The notes under the pieces were generated by a model. That model was not told the DNA's origin, did no database searches, and saw only the letters and a list, made by a program, of their open reading frames with translations. DNA of 64,000 bases from the NCBI GenBank assembly GCA_964020085.1, contig OZ026603.1, forward strand, positions 6,498,046 to 6,562,045, in the 5' to 3' direction. Source of the DNA: Micromussa lordhowensis. Taxonomy: Eukaryota; Cnidaria; Anthozoa; Scleractinia; Lobophylliidae. The position numbers and the translations under genes were made by a program. Positions within the stretch are counted from its first letter, which is position 1, and the number at the start of each line of letters is the position of its first letter. Shown here piece by piece: positions 18,251 to 26,936 of the stretch.

Positions 18251-19495
18251 TTAGACAATAACTAATTGATCTCCCACTTTATCAACAACAACATCTTCTT
18301 CATAGAGAACAATTGCATGCACTCGGAAATCAGCAGCTGCTGCTTGTGAGAGGCGAAATCTTACGTTAAGTTGCTTTGGATCTCTGCTTACCTGTTCTGT
18401 TTGATAAGTCAGGTCAAAATATAACATTGGGTAAAGACTCGAAAAATTAGTGATATTGAGCTGAGTACCTGTATTATAATCATTCTTTTTCCATGAATAA
18501 TTCATTAAATCATAATAGATTCTTGTTTTACTTTCTGTATCATATTCAAGTTCTGGATAGAAGACACCATTACCATATTCAAGACGACATGTGCTAAGAT
18601 GACTATTATTGTTAGCAGCATTAAGTTTAAAAGTATCAAAAATATAAGGGTTTGCTGACATATCATTTGTCTTAAGTCTCTGGAAGTAGAGGAAAACATG
18701 CTGTACTTTATCAATACTAGCTGAGATTCTGAAATCACCACTGTTTCTAGTAGTATCTGAACTTTGGTACATTTCTTTGAGGTATTTCCATTTACTGGGT
18801 TTTTGGTATTCACTGATGAATTTAGTCATCAGAGCATCTTTTGGTTCTAGTCGGGGTACCCATAGATAAAAACGATCAATTACTAATCTCAATGTATCAA
18901 CTGCCCCATATAATACTTCAGCGTCCGGTGTAAGTTCTATTTCAAATTGGAGATCCATTGGAGGTAACAATCGTCCTTCTAATTCTTCGAAAAAAGAATA
19001 CCTATTTAATGGAATACTTGTATTAACATGAGCTCTGTTAGCTGTTAATAAACGCCTACTTTCCAAACCAGTGTTTGTATCATCTGAAGTGGCATCTGTA
19101 TCTAAATACCATAAGCTATTTTTGGCCGTACTACGCCCAAAATCATCTGAATATTCTAAAAGATTTTTTGCAAAAGTTACAAGATGAAGATTATCAGTGT
19201 CATAGACGATTTTTCCTGCACTCTTTATTACCATATGCTTAATTAATGAATGCGATCCATTAATAATTGTTGTTCTGGCGTCTGCATTGTCTCCACCATT
19301 TGCTCGAAGGTCTAATCTGAATCGCACTTCAAAAAAGGCGTTAAACCAATCAAGCATAATACCCCGATCAGTAACATGAAATTTGTATCCTTTCTTATTT
19401 TGCTCTTGAGTATTGGCAGGAGCTCTTATAGCATCTTGAAGACGAAATTGCACTAGTTCGTTTCTCTGTACGTACTCTGGTGATCTAAATGCCAT
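18251..19495 (-). CDS. major capsid protein, double jelly-roll type
   Basis: This 414-aa protein is predominantly beta-strand and follows the layout of Polinton capsid proteins: an N-terminal strand-rich region with IMLDWFNAFFEVRFRL, then SLIKHMVIKSAGKIVYDT, the LLEYSDDFGRSTAKNSLWYLD segment, a PLNRYSFFEELEG stretch before LLPPMDLQFEIEL, and a second half with strand-rich DKVQHVFLYFQRL and LYPMLYFDLTYQTEQ. This resembles the capsid-like protein family found in nematode and cnidarian Polintons. It lies next to the penton-like gene, as is usual. It is shorter than many Polinton capsid proteins, but I see no truncation. The ATG follows ATATATA directly. Confidence 0.72.
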   Translation of the reverse strand: MAFRSPEYVQRNELVQFRLQDAIRAPANTQEQNKKGYKFHVTDRGIMLDWFNAFFEVRFRLDLRANGGDNADARTTIINGSHSLIKHMVIKSAGKIVYDTDNLHLVTFAKNLLEYSDDFGRSTAKNSLWYLDTDATSDDTNTGLESRRLLTANRAHVNTSIPLNRYSFFEELEGRLLPPMDLQFEIELTPDAEVLYGAVDTLRLVIDRFYLWVPRLEPKDALMTKFISEYQKPSKWKYLKEMYQSSDTTRNSGDFRISASIDKVQHVFLYFQRLKTNDMSANPYIFDTFKLNAANNNSHLSTCRLEYGNGVFYPELEYDTESKTRIYYDLMNYSWKKNDYNTGTQLNITNFSSLYPMLYFDLTYQTEQVSRDPKQLNVRFRLSQAAAADFRVHAIVLYEEDVVVDKVGDQLVIV

Positions 19496-19525
19496 TATAT
19501 ATTTTTTATCAGATTTTTTTTTTCT

Positions 19526-19906
19526 TTAAGAGCGTGCTATTAGATTATTAATCAGTGTATAAACTTCCTCCTGCGTTTTTGGCTTTGCTCTACCTGGCTT
19601 TGACTTTGTTGACTTTGTTGACTTTGTCGCTTTTTTAGACCCTGAGGATAGCCTTTTTCGGATAAGCTCACCAGATCGCTCTATAACTTTATCAGCAGCC
19701 TTTTTACCAACTCGTTCTCCCGCATGAGCGACACCAGCTTGTATTGCTTTTTTAGCAAATGGTTTTAAAACCTGTCCAGTTAAAGCACTAGCTACCTTTT
19801 TTAGTGGTTTCATAAGATTATCTACTATAATTCCATTGCCACGGTGTTTGTAGACATATCGTCCCATTCTTGGGTGATAAATCTTTTTGAACTCTCTTGA
19901 CTTCAT
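19526..19906 (-). CDS. small basic virion-core-like protein, 126 aa
   Basis: The protein is strongly basic. An N-terminus with KSREFKKIYHPRMGRYVYKHRG is followed by an amphipathic helix-rich middle (LKPFAKKAIQAGVAHAGERVGKKAADKVI) and a Lys/Ser/Thr-rich stretch with TKSTKSTKS. Such proteins next to capsid genes often condense DNA or act as internal virion proteins, comparable to adenovirus pVII, pX or pVI. No specific homologue is recognised. It sits in the capsid cluster with 30 bp before the capsid gene and 6 bp after the penton-like gene. The start is preceded by AATTATAT. Confidence 0.55.
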   Translation of the reverse strand: MKSREFKKIYHPRMGRYVYKHRGNGIIVDNLMKPLKKVASALTGQVLKPFAKKAIQAGVAHAGERVGKKAADKVIERSGELIRKRLSSGSKKATKSTKSTKSKPGRAKPKTQEEVYTLINNLIARS

Positions 19907-19912
19907 ATATAA

Positions 19913-20680
19913 TTAAAATGGAACTTTTTTTAAGATTAATGAAAATGCAGTGTCAGCATGATTTAAATAGACTGGTCTTCTTAAGCCATCAGTTACATAG
20001 ATTCGAACGCTTGAAACTCTTGTTTTATTGATAGGATTGTATATAACACGACGCGGTTCAAGGGTAAAATTGTAAGAAGGTCTGAGCGTTCCTGTACCAA
20101 AACTAAAAACAATATCTGATTCTACCCCATCTACTAATGAATCAGAGACTAAATCACAGTGAATATTTAGGACATCTGTATCTTCTGATAGGTTAGGTAC
20201 TTTGGGGCTAACGTTTCTCTCATCTCTTAAGATCACCTTATCGAATCCTATTAGTTTACCAAAATTAGATTTACGCAGGTCAAGCTGATAGTTAGCGTCT
20301 AAAGTCACTAAGACTCTAAAAGTTGGTTCATCAAAAGTCACCGTGATTGGAAATTCTTCATCACCATCACCGCCGACTATTTTAGTCTTTTCCTTAATGT
20401 AATTATCAATATCAGTGTAATCCCAAACTCCTTTTGGAAAATCAATATCTGTAAATGTTTTCCCACCGTCTTTACTGTAAGCTATCTTTTGATTGTCGTA
20501 ACCAGAATTTATATTTGTCCATGTAAAAGCCATTGAAATAATTTTATTAAAACCAATATACCAAATCCCATCACTGTGTTCATAGTCTAGCGTTCTAGAA
20601 AACCTTGTAGTAAAATCACCAGGTCGATTACCAGCTTCATCTTTAACTGCAAAACTGCTTAATGAGATTTCTCTCTCCAT
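19913..20680 (-). CDS. penton-like minor capsid protein, single jelly-roll
   Basis: This 255-aa protein matches the Polinton minor capsid (penton) pattern: N-terminal strands, a central segment where sheets are set up by FPKGVWDYTDIDNYIK, then FRVLVTLDANYQLDLRKSNFGKLIGFD, the motif NIHCDLVSDSLVDG near residue 175, and a C-terminus with EPRRVIYNPINKTRVSSVRI followed by VTDGLRRPVYLN. These blocks occur in the same order in penton proteins of other Polintons. It would occupy capsid vertices. It lies 3 bp from the neighbouring acidic protein gene. The ATG is preceded by TGATAT, a slightly weaker form of the common motif. Confidence 0.78.
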   Translation of the reverse strand: MEREISLSSFAVKDEAGNRPGDFTTRFSRTLDYEHSDGIWYIGFNKIISMAFTWTNINSGYDNQKIAYSKDGGKTFTDIDFPKGVWDYTDIDNYIKEKTKIVGGDGDEEFPITVTFDEPTFRVLVTLDANYQLDLRKSNFGKLIGFDKVILRDERNVSPKVPNLSEDTDVLNIHCDLVSDSLVDGVESDIVFSFGTGTLRPSYNFTLEPRRVIYNPINKTRVSSVRIYVTDGLRRPVYLNHADTAFSLILKKVPF

Positions 20681-20683
20681 ATA

Positions 20684-21721
20684 TCACACCCTGAAATATT
20701 TTTTCACTAACTTTTGATATTGCGACTTATTGATTGATTTTGTTCTTAATAGAGTGTCTAAGATAGTTTGACCCATATTTCTCATCTTGACACTTGTATT
20801 GCCTGCTTCCATTTCACCAATAATTAGTGTTAATTTCTTTAGTAATTCTTGAGCATCATTATAGAAATAGACTCCTCTGCCTCTCCTGACGCCACTTCCC
20901 TTTGTACTTTTCTTTTTCTGTACTTTTAGATAGTCTCTATATTCTTGAATAGGTTTTAGTCTACTATCAGCAAATTTATGAGCCATATCTTTTTCTCGCT
21001 CTAGCTTTTCTATTACATCTTTTGGCAATCCTTTTTTTATGGCTTGTTTTAGTCTATTAGTTGTATTTGTCTTAAATTTACTTGTAATACTGCTTATTTC
21101 AGAATTTGCTCTTTTTATGTTACTCTCGAGATATTTACTACGTTTAACTGGTGTCATTTCTGGTTGGGATAATCTCATTTCAACATCATCATAGTTAGGA
21201 AGATTTGCACTATCTAAAATTCTATTAATATCTCCTCTATCTAAATCTTCATCATCATCATCATCAGGTGGTGATTCAATTGCTAAAGGTCCTTCTTCCA
21301 CAAAAGAATATTCTGGTGGTAAAGATTCATCTCCTCCTAGATTCCAAAAACTAGGATCCATTTCATATTTTGGTGGCGCGCCTTTAGGTATTATTTGTTT
21401 TACTGCCTGGGGCGCTACGTAATCTTGGAGATCTAATAATCCTTCTACATCCATATCTTCATATGGATCTACTTCTGGTGCATAATCAATCGCTTCTGGT
21501 TTACCCGCTGGGGCAGGACGTATTCTCATTTGCGGTCTATTCTTAGGCTTTTGTGCCTTTAACCCATCTATGATTTCATCTAGTCTAAATGATTTTGTTA
21601 TCCGCTGGTCAGAAGTCTTACTCTTTATCTTCTCTTCAGTGATCTCATCATAAAGCTGATTCTTCATCCTTCCAGTCTCAGTCCGTTTCTGAGCTAATCG
21701 TTTCCAATTTGAGAGACTCAT
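20684..21721 (-). CDS. conserved Polinton virion protein of unknown function
   Basis: This 345-aa protein is the first gene on the left arm, starting beside the divergent centre. It has a charged N-terminus, a Pro- and acid-rich central region with a DDDDDEDLDRGD stretch, a Lys-rich helical region (about 200-280), and a conserved C-terminal domain with RRGRGVYFYNDAQELLKKL, IIGEMEAGNTSVKMRN and KSINKSQYQKLVKKYF. A similar C-terminus recurs in cnidarian Polintons beside capsid genes, so a scaffold or packaging role is plausible but unproven. The start is preceded by AATATTAT. Confidence 0.6.
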   Translation of the reverse strand: MSLSNWKRLAQKRTETGRMKNQLYDEITEEKIKSKTSDQRITKSFRLDEIIDGLKAQKPKNRPQMRIRPAPAGKPEAIDYAPEVDPYEDMDVEGLLDLQDYVAPQAVKQIIPKGAPPKYEMDPSFWNLGGDESLPPEYSFVEEGPLAIESPPDDDDDEDLDRGDINRILDSANLPNYDDVEMRLSQPEMTPVKRSKYLESNIKRANSEISSITSKFKTNTTNRLKQAIKKGLPKDVIEKLEREKDMAHKFADSRLKPIQEYRDYLKVQKKKSTKGSGVRRGRGVYFYNDAQELLKKLTLIIGEMEAGNTSVKMRNMGQTILDTLLRTKSINKSQYQKLVKKYFRV

Positions 21722-21791
21722 ATAATATTTATATTTTTTATATTATGTGGCATAATATGAGTCATTTATTAAAAAAATATTAATTATATAG
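21722..21791. promoter_or_regulatory. divergent promoter region with a perfect palindrome
   Basis: These 70 bp separate the left-arm and right-arm start codons (21721 and 21792) and are almost purely A and T. An ATATTATG-TGG-CATAATAT palindrome occupies 21740-21758, with 8-bp arms. TATATAG abuts the ATPase ATG, and ATATTAT abuts the minus-strand ATG. It probably drives both gene arms, and the palindrome is a candidate binding site for a dimeric regulator. Confidence 0.55.
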
Positions 21792-22430
21792 ATGAAAATT
21801 CCTAATTATGATTCAGCTTCTAATAATGACAGCAATTTCAAACGACTGCTACCTTATATGCCTTCAGACAATTTTCGAATGTTAATTTGTGGACCAAGCG
21901 GTTGTGGTAAAACTAACGTTCTCATGCATATGCTTTGTAATCCTCTACTCTACTATGATAAGATTTACTTGTTTTCAAAAAATCTTGAGCAACCAAAGTA
22001 CAGACAACTATTAGAAACATTTCAACCCATTTCAGAAGAGGTTGGTTATGATGTCATAGAAGAGAGTAATGGTGATGTCATTCCTCTGGAAAGCCTAGAC
22101 CACGATAATCCAAAAATAGTTATCTTTGATGACTTTGCTTGTGAACGAAACCAAAAACCTCTCATTGAATATTTTATTGGTGGCCGTCATAAAAATTGCA
22201 GTGTAATCTATTTAAGTCAATCTTATTATCTCACTCCCAAAGACATCAGGTTGAATTGCTCTCATTTTTGTATTTTTGACTCTCCAAGTAATGCAGAGAC
22301 AGCAAGAATGTGTAAAGAAGTCAATGTACCTAAGAAGCGATTCGAGAGTGCGACTAGTGAGCCTTATAGTTTTGCGTACATTGATAAGACAAAAAAGACA
22401 ATCAGAAAAAATTTCAATGAAAATATATAG
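21792..22430 (+). CDS. A32-type DNA-packaging ATPase
   Basis: This 212-aa ATPase of the FtsK/HerA-A32 group would pump genome DNA into capsids. The P-loop GPSGCGKT is at residues 34-41, the Walker B motif IVIFDDF at 109-115, and a sensor-like YLSQSYY at about 141-146, all in the order known from Polintons and large DNA viruses. The length is typical for the compact Polinton version. It is the first gene of the right arm, opposite the virion-protein cluster, and its ATG directly follows TTATATAG. The stop lies immediately before the next small gene (ATG at 22432). Confidence 0.93.
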   Translation: MKIPNYDSASNNDSNFKRLLPYMPSDNFRMLICGPSGCGKTNVLMHMLCNPLLYYDKIYLFSKNLEQPKYRQLLETFQPISEEVGYDVIEESNGDVIPLESLDHDNPKIVIFDDFACERNQKPLIEYFIGGRHKNCSVIYLSQSYYLTPKDIRLNCSHFCIFDSPSNAETARMCKEVNVPKKRFESATSEPYSFAYIDKTKKTIRKNFNENI

Positions 22431-22431
22431 G

Positions 22432-22665
22432 ATGGATAGAATTAGTTTGCCGAGAAGATTAACACACGAAATATTTAATGTGTTTAATGAGATAAATTTT
22501 TTATTAGAGAATCTTACTAGTAAACTAGAATGTTTAAAAGAAGTTGAAAAAAAATACAACGAATCTATTTCTGATGAAATATTATTATTAATTAAAAATC
22601 TCAAAATGTTAGATTCTGATTACTTAAGAGATCGAGAAGAAGAAGAAGAAGAAGAAGAAATTTAA
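22432..22665 (+). CDS. small coiled-coil protein with acidic tail, 77 aa
   Basis: Start MDRISLPRRL is chosen because its ATG follows AATATATAG directly and lies right after the ATPase stop. A longer frame upstream only shadows the ATPase. The middle is a likely helix (EIFNVFNEINFLLENLTSKLECLKEVEKKY is split here by hydrophobic heptads), and the protein ends in a Glu run encoded by GAA/GAG triplets at about 22635-22660, a stretch prone to length change. No family is recognised. Its position between the packaging and fibre genes suggests a virion or assembly role. Confidence 0.5.
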   Translation: MDRISLPRRLTHEIFNVFNEINFLLENLTSKLECLKEVEKKYNESISDEILLLIKNLKMLDSDYLRDREEEEEEEEI

Positions 22666-22680
22666 TTTAGTATATTATAT

Positions 22681-25600
22681 ATGGGTTTTAGCAATGGACA
22701 ACTTGAATCAACATCAGCAACAGGAAGAGGTGAAAAAGGTGATCCTGGTTTACCTGGAATTGGATTTAGTCTAACTGATGATGGTAATTTTGATATTGAT
22801 AGTAAGCGATTAACTGAAGTAGCCCTTCCTATCGATAATAATGATGCAGCAACAAAAGAGTATGTAGATAATAACCTACCAGCTATTGATTTGTCACCTT
22901 ATCTGAAAAGAGATGGAACAACTTCAATGACTGGTCATTTAAATATGAATAATCATAAGATTAGTGATTTAGAAGATGCTACGGATGATAATGATGCTGT
23001 ACCTCTAAAACAATTAAAGGAGATGACAACAGATCATAGGACAAATTATCATTTGCAACCTAGTTTTACTTTTTATAAAGATTTTGGTGATAAAGCAGAA
23101 TGTACTAAAGGATCTATACCTATTCCTGGGCACACTGATCATTTTGAACTATTAGAAGCGCCTCGAGAAGGGGCGCAATCTGGTTATGCTTATTCTACTG
23201 TTCGACTAGTGAACAATTTAGAAATAGATCCTAATTATTCTATCGTTTTTGAAATATTTGGATATGATGGAACAAATATAGTTACAGATGGTGATTCAGA
23301 TAGGCTATTATTTACAAATGTCACTGGTAATGCAAACATAATTGATTTTAGTCATGATTGGTTTAGCAATTACGCAAAAGCTTACATAATATTTAATAGT
23401 TCTAAAAGAGATGTGAACATCCGTTTACAATTTCGATATTATGGTTCCAGTAACTCTAATTTTAAATTTCTATTTTTTAGTAGATGTGTCAAAGGAATAC
23501 AAAGGACTAGTTTTGATCATAGATTATTTAATGTTAAAAGTACTGATTTTTCAGGAACAATATTAAATTTTGAACCGATCAATATGAATAATGAAAAGAT
23601 AATCAATATTGGTAATCCTACTGACTCTAAAGATGCAACAAGCAAAGAATATGTTGACGATGAAGACGCTAAACAGGATATTGCTATTAATGATTTATCT
23701 TCTAGAAAAGCAGATAGGTCAGAAGTATTACTCCTAAACGGAAGCCAAAACATGACTGGTAATCTTTCTATGAATGGAAATAGGATTTTTAGCTTACCTA
23801 TTCCAACTGGGCCGCAGCAACCTGTGACAAAGACTTATTTAGAAAGTCAAATTGCTTCCATACCACAGTCTGATTTAAGTCTTTATCTCAAAGTAGATGG
23901 TTCTCGTGCTATGACTGGAAATCTCAAGATGAATGACAATAAAATAACAGATTTAGAGACTCAAGATGATGTCCCAATCATTGATTACCCTAATTATGTA
24001 AAAGATTCTAAAATGGCTGTTAATAAACTTTATGTCAATGAAAACTTTTTAAAATTAAAAGGTGATGACTATGACTTAAAAGGTAAACGGATAAGAAATA
24101 CTGAACCATATGGTGTCAATACTTTTGATACAAATGATTTGGTCTCCAAGGCATTTGTCTTAGCAGAAATAAGTAAGCTACCTACAGATGTATTAAAATT
24201 GGATGGTTCACGTGCTATGACAGGTACTCTCCAAATGGGTGATAATGCTATCACTGGAATTAGGAGTAGTTCAGCAGACGATGCAGCCCTAACTGTTGGA
24301 GGAGCTAAGTCTACATATCTGCCCCTTACTGGTGATCGAGGGATGCAAGGAAATCTCGATATGGGAGGAAATTCTATTAGAAATATTAAACCTTTTGTTG
24401 AAGATGACTCAAGTCAAGCAGCACAAAATGCTCAATCCAATGATGTTATTAACTTTGGGTATTTTCACGGACAGAGAGGTCAACTAAAAAGACAAATAAA
24501 TGATGTCGCTGCAGCAGCTCTTAACAGGAAAAATCCTTATCCCATGGAAGGAGATCTCGATATGGCCAATCATAGCATTATCCGTTTGAAAGATCCAAAT
24601 TCATCAGATAGCTTTCACGCTTCCAATGTTAACTATGTTAATAGGACAATTAGTGATAATAACGCTGTTATTAACTCTTTGATAGAAGATAAAGTGAGTG
24701 AAGCAGAAGCACTTAATATTAAAGCAAACCGACAAGAGAATGAATTCTCTTTTGTTATGGATGATGACCTATTTAAAGAAGATGATGATGATATTACTAA
24801 AGCTGGAAAAAAAGATAGAGATTTTTATCAAATTAAACGAGAGACTTATCGATTTAAAATTAAGTATGATGATTCCATCCATTATTATAGTACTCGATTA
24901 ACTATTGATTTAAAATCATTAGATTTAGGTGAGTATACATTAGCTTTTGAAATGTATTATGGTAATAAAGTGGATAAAGATGAAGTGGTTGTTAACGCTG
25001 TATCCGAAACTTTGAATGTATCACGTAATAATACAAATACTTTTTCTGATCATAGTAGAACAATTATCAATTTTCATAAATATGGAAACATTGGGATTAT
25101 TGATTTAGATATTGATTTAACTTTAAAGTACTGGAGTGGTGAAACTTATGATTTTTTCACAAACATCTTTGTAGTTGTTTATGGTGTAAGTGGTCATCAG
25201 AATGACGTTGACCCACGAATTTGGGATAGATTCTATACCATCAGAAACAAAGTTATTAATTATGAAGCACCTATAGATATGGGTAATCGTCAGATAAAAG
25301 GATTATCTGATGGGAATGAAAACGGTGATGCTGTTAATGTGAAACAACTGAATGAAACAGAAGATAATGTTGTAAAATATGTTGATGGTGAAATTGCAAA
25401 AGTAAATAGTGAAATTGCAAAAGAAAATCCTACTATTAATGAAAATAAAAATGTTATAGAATTAATAGTAAAATATATATTAAGTAATGATTCAAAGATT
25501 TCTTTAATAAAAGATTTGTATTTTTCTGATAGTAATGAAGGTAGAACACCAAATACATATGCGTTTGTAACTACTGGTGATAACACAGGTGATTTTACTT

Positions 25601-25944
25601 TTTATTATGTCTTCCAGCATAGTGCAATTACTAATAATGTAATGGCTGTACATTTTGATATTAAGAATACAAGAGGTGTATTTATTTTTGTTGATAAAAG
25701 CAAAGTAGTAATTTCACGTAATCCTACAATAGATGAACCATCTTTAAGATCATTTAATATTCCAAATAATTCTTTAGGAAAGCAAGTCCTATTTTGGATT
25801 TTGGTAAAAGGCACAGTTATGAATATAATTTTTAGTGGAATTAGTGCTCCAATTAATGTGGGTAATGCTTTTGTAGATACTACTATAAGAAGAGTAAATG
25901 TAGAAGATAATCCTTTCACTAAGGTGAGAGGATTAATAACTTAA
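22681..25944 (+). CDS. large fibre-like modular protein, 1087 aa
   Basis: The N-terminus MGFSNGQ is followed by a very short collagen-like patch (GEKGDPGLPGIGF), as in fibre-type proteins of related cnidarian elements. The body repeats a module of about 40-60 residues: M-G-L-M-x-I-x-L turns such as MTGHLNMNNHKISDL, MTGNLSMNGNRIFSL, MTGNLKMNDNKITDL and MEGDLDMANHSIIRL, each followed by a DAATKEYVD- or DAVNVKQLN-like spacer. I count about nine modules. They are broken by three strand-rich globular segments (about 110-290, 725-900 and 970-1087). Repeats of this type occur in trimeric phage tail fibres. The architecture suggests a trimeric vertex fibre, an adenovirus-fibre analogue; receptor and function are unknown. 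The ATG follows TATTATAT. It is the largest right-arm gene. Confidence 0.7.
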   Translation: MGFSNGQLESTSATGRGEKGDPGLPGIGFSLTDDGNFDIDSKRLTEVALPIDNNDAATKEYVDNNLPAIDLSPYLKRDGTTSMTGHLNMNNHKISDLEDATDDNDAVPLKQLKEMTTDHRTNYHLQPSFTFYKDFGDKAECTKGSIPIPGHTDHFELLEAPREGAQSGYAYSTVRLVNNLEIDPNYSIVFEIFGYDGTNIVTDGDSDRLLFTNVTGNANIIDFSHDWFSNYAKAYIIFNSSKRDVNIRLQFRYYGSSNSNFKFLFFSRCVKGIQRTSFDHRLFNVKSTDFSGTILNFEPINMNNEKIINIGNPTDSKDATSKEYVDDEDAKQDIAINDLSSRKADRSEVLLLNGSQNMTGNLSMNGNRIFSLPIPTGPQQPVTKTYLESQIASIPQSDLSLYLKVDGSRAMTGNLKMNDNKITDLETQDDVPIIDYPNYVKDSKMAVNKLYVNENFLKLKGDDYDLKGKRIRNTEPYGVNTFDTNDLVSKAFVLAEISKLPTDVLKLDGSRAMTGTLQMGDNAITGIRSSSADDAALTVGGAKSTYLPLTGDRGMQGNLDMGGNSIRNIKPFVEDDSSQAAQNAQSNDVINFGYFHGQRGQLKRQINDVAAAALNRKNPYPMEGDLDMANHSIIRLKDPNSSDSFHASNVNYVNRTISDNNAVINSLIEDKVSEAEALNIKANRQENEFSFVMDDDLFKEDDDDITKAGKKDRDFYQIKRETYRFKIKYDDSIHYYSTRLTIDLKSLDLGEYTLAFEMYYGNKVDKDEVVVNAVSETLNVSRNNTNTFSDHSRTIINFHKYGNIGIIDLDIDLTLKYWSGETYDFFTNIFVVVYGVSGHQNDVDPRIWDRFYTIRNKVINYEAPIDMGNRQIKGLSDGNENGDAVNVKQLNETEDNVVKYVDGEIAKVNSEIAKENPTINENKNVIELIVKYILSNDSKISLIKDLYFSDSNEGRTPNTYAFVTTGDNTGDFTFYYVFQHSAITNNVMAVHFDIKNTRGVFIFVDKSKVVISRNPTIDEPSLRSFNIPNNSLGKQVLFWILVKGTVMNIIFSGISAPINVGNAFVDTTIRRVNVEDNPFTKVRGLIT

Positions 25945-26030
25945 AATATTTATGATAATACCAGTCAAGCTTATCAGTTAATAAAAGAATTTGAGAAGAG
26001 CGAAGGAACTATTATATAATATAAATATAT

Positions 26031-26780
26031 ATGGGATTTACAAATGGGCAACATGAAAAACCATCAACGACAGGAAAAGTAGAAAAGGTTAAAAAAGGAA
26101 TAGGCTTAAAATTAACTCCAGACAACCATTTCCATTTACAAAACAAGAGATTAACTAACATTTCCGCTCCAATAAATGATCACGACGCAACCACTAAACG
26201 TTTCGTATCTGATTTATTAAAGACAAAAGCAGCAACTACATACGTTAACAATGAACTAGCTAAAAAGACTAACTCATCAGCTTTAAAGGATTACGCTTTA
26301 ATTACTGATTTAGGAACTTTAGCAATCGAATTCAATGATGCATTAAAAAGCAAAGTCGATTACAATGATTTAGAGACTAAGACGCAAAGTACAAATACCT
26401 CTGTCCACCCGTGCATCACAGTCTATGCAGAAGAGAATGGACCACTGATTAAAAGTACACTCCAATGGAGTTTCGGTAATGGATGTGAGCGAAATAAGCA
26501 ATATGGTTGGCCTAGTCCTGTAGACGGTAAAATAGTTCGTGGCAGCATTTGTGTTTGCGCGGGCAATAGGCAAGCATCTGAAGTGATCGTCGGCTTAGTA
26601 CACAATGGTGCTGATAAAGATTTAAAAATTATCAAACCTGCGGATGAGTGGTCAAAGATGACTATTTTCAGCGATCCGATTACGATACGAGCCGGTGACA
26701 CGATCAATTTTCGAAGCAAAACATCGAATTCATCTGTAACACACGCGATGGTAAACTTATTGATCGAAATTGATGTCTAG
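26031..26780 (+). CDS. second fibre-like protein, short paralogue, 249 aa
   Basis: The N-terminus parallels the large fibre protein (MGFTNGQHEKPSTTGKVEK, then GIGLKLTPDNHFHLQNKRL and DATTKRFVSDLL), so the two share an attachment end. The collagen-like patch has decayed to GKVEKVKKGIG. A short helical shaft leads into a compact strand-rich C-terminal domain (about 135-249) with Cys pairs and a THAMVNLLIEIDV end. This looks like a globular trimerisation or binding head unlike anything in the large protein. The start is preceded by AAATATAT. Two fibre genes with a common base and different heads suggest alternative specificity, as in viruses with two fibres; this is inference. Confidence 0.62.
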   Translation: MGFTNGQHEKPSTTGKVEKVKKGIGLKLTPDNHFHLQNKRLTNISAPINDHDATTKRFVSDLLKTKAATTYVNNELAKKTNSSALKDYALITDLGTLAIEFNDALKSKVDYNDLETKTQSTNTSVHPCITVYAEENGPLIKSTLQWSFGNGCERNKQYGWPSPVDGKIVRGSICVCAGNRQASEVIVGLVHNGADKDLKIIKPADEWSKMTIFSDPITIRAGDTINFRSKTSNSSVTHAMVNLLIEIDV

Positions 26781-26784
26781 TATG

Positions 26785-26935
26785 AAAATATATGAAGCGT
26801 GTCTGATGCAAATGAGTTTCAGACACGTCAGATATTTGAAACGCTTCATCCACCCACGCTAAATTAATGGCTTGCCTGATGCGCATGGGTGGATGAACCG
26901 TGTCTTATATGTGAAGCGTGGGTGGATGGAAAAAA
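26785..26935 (+). repeat. nested inverted repeats with two competing hairpins
   Basis: TGTCTGA (26800-26806) pairs with TCAGACA (26819-26825) inside an outer GAAGCG/CGCTTC stem. The next block, TTCATCCACCCA (26845-26856), can pair perfectly with TGGGTGGATGAA (26886-26897). Overlapping bases 26847-26859 can instead pair over 13 bp with 26916-26928. The two structures exclude each other. The block directly follows the second fibre gene and may act as a terminator, a processing site or a switch. Confidence 0.6.
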
Positions 26936-26936
26936 G

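Noticed and set aside
21792..22665. One long gene combining ATPase and the following small ORF
   Set aside because: They are in different frames, and the second has its own TATATAG-ATG start two bases after the ATPase stop.
26800..26845. CTGATG...GAAACGC resembles a hammerhead ribozyme core
   Set aside because: CTGATGC does not continue as CTGANGA, and the helices that actually form do not place the motif at a three-way junction.
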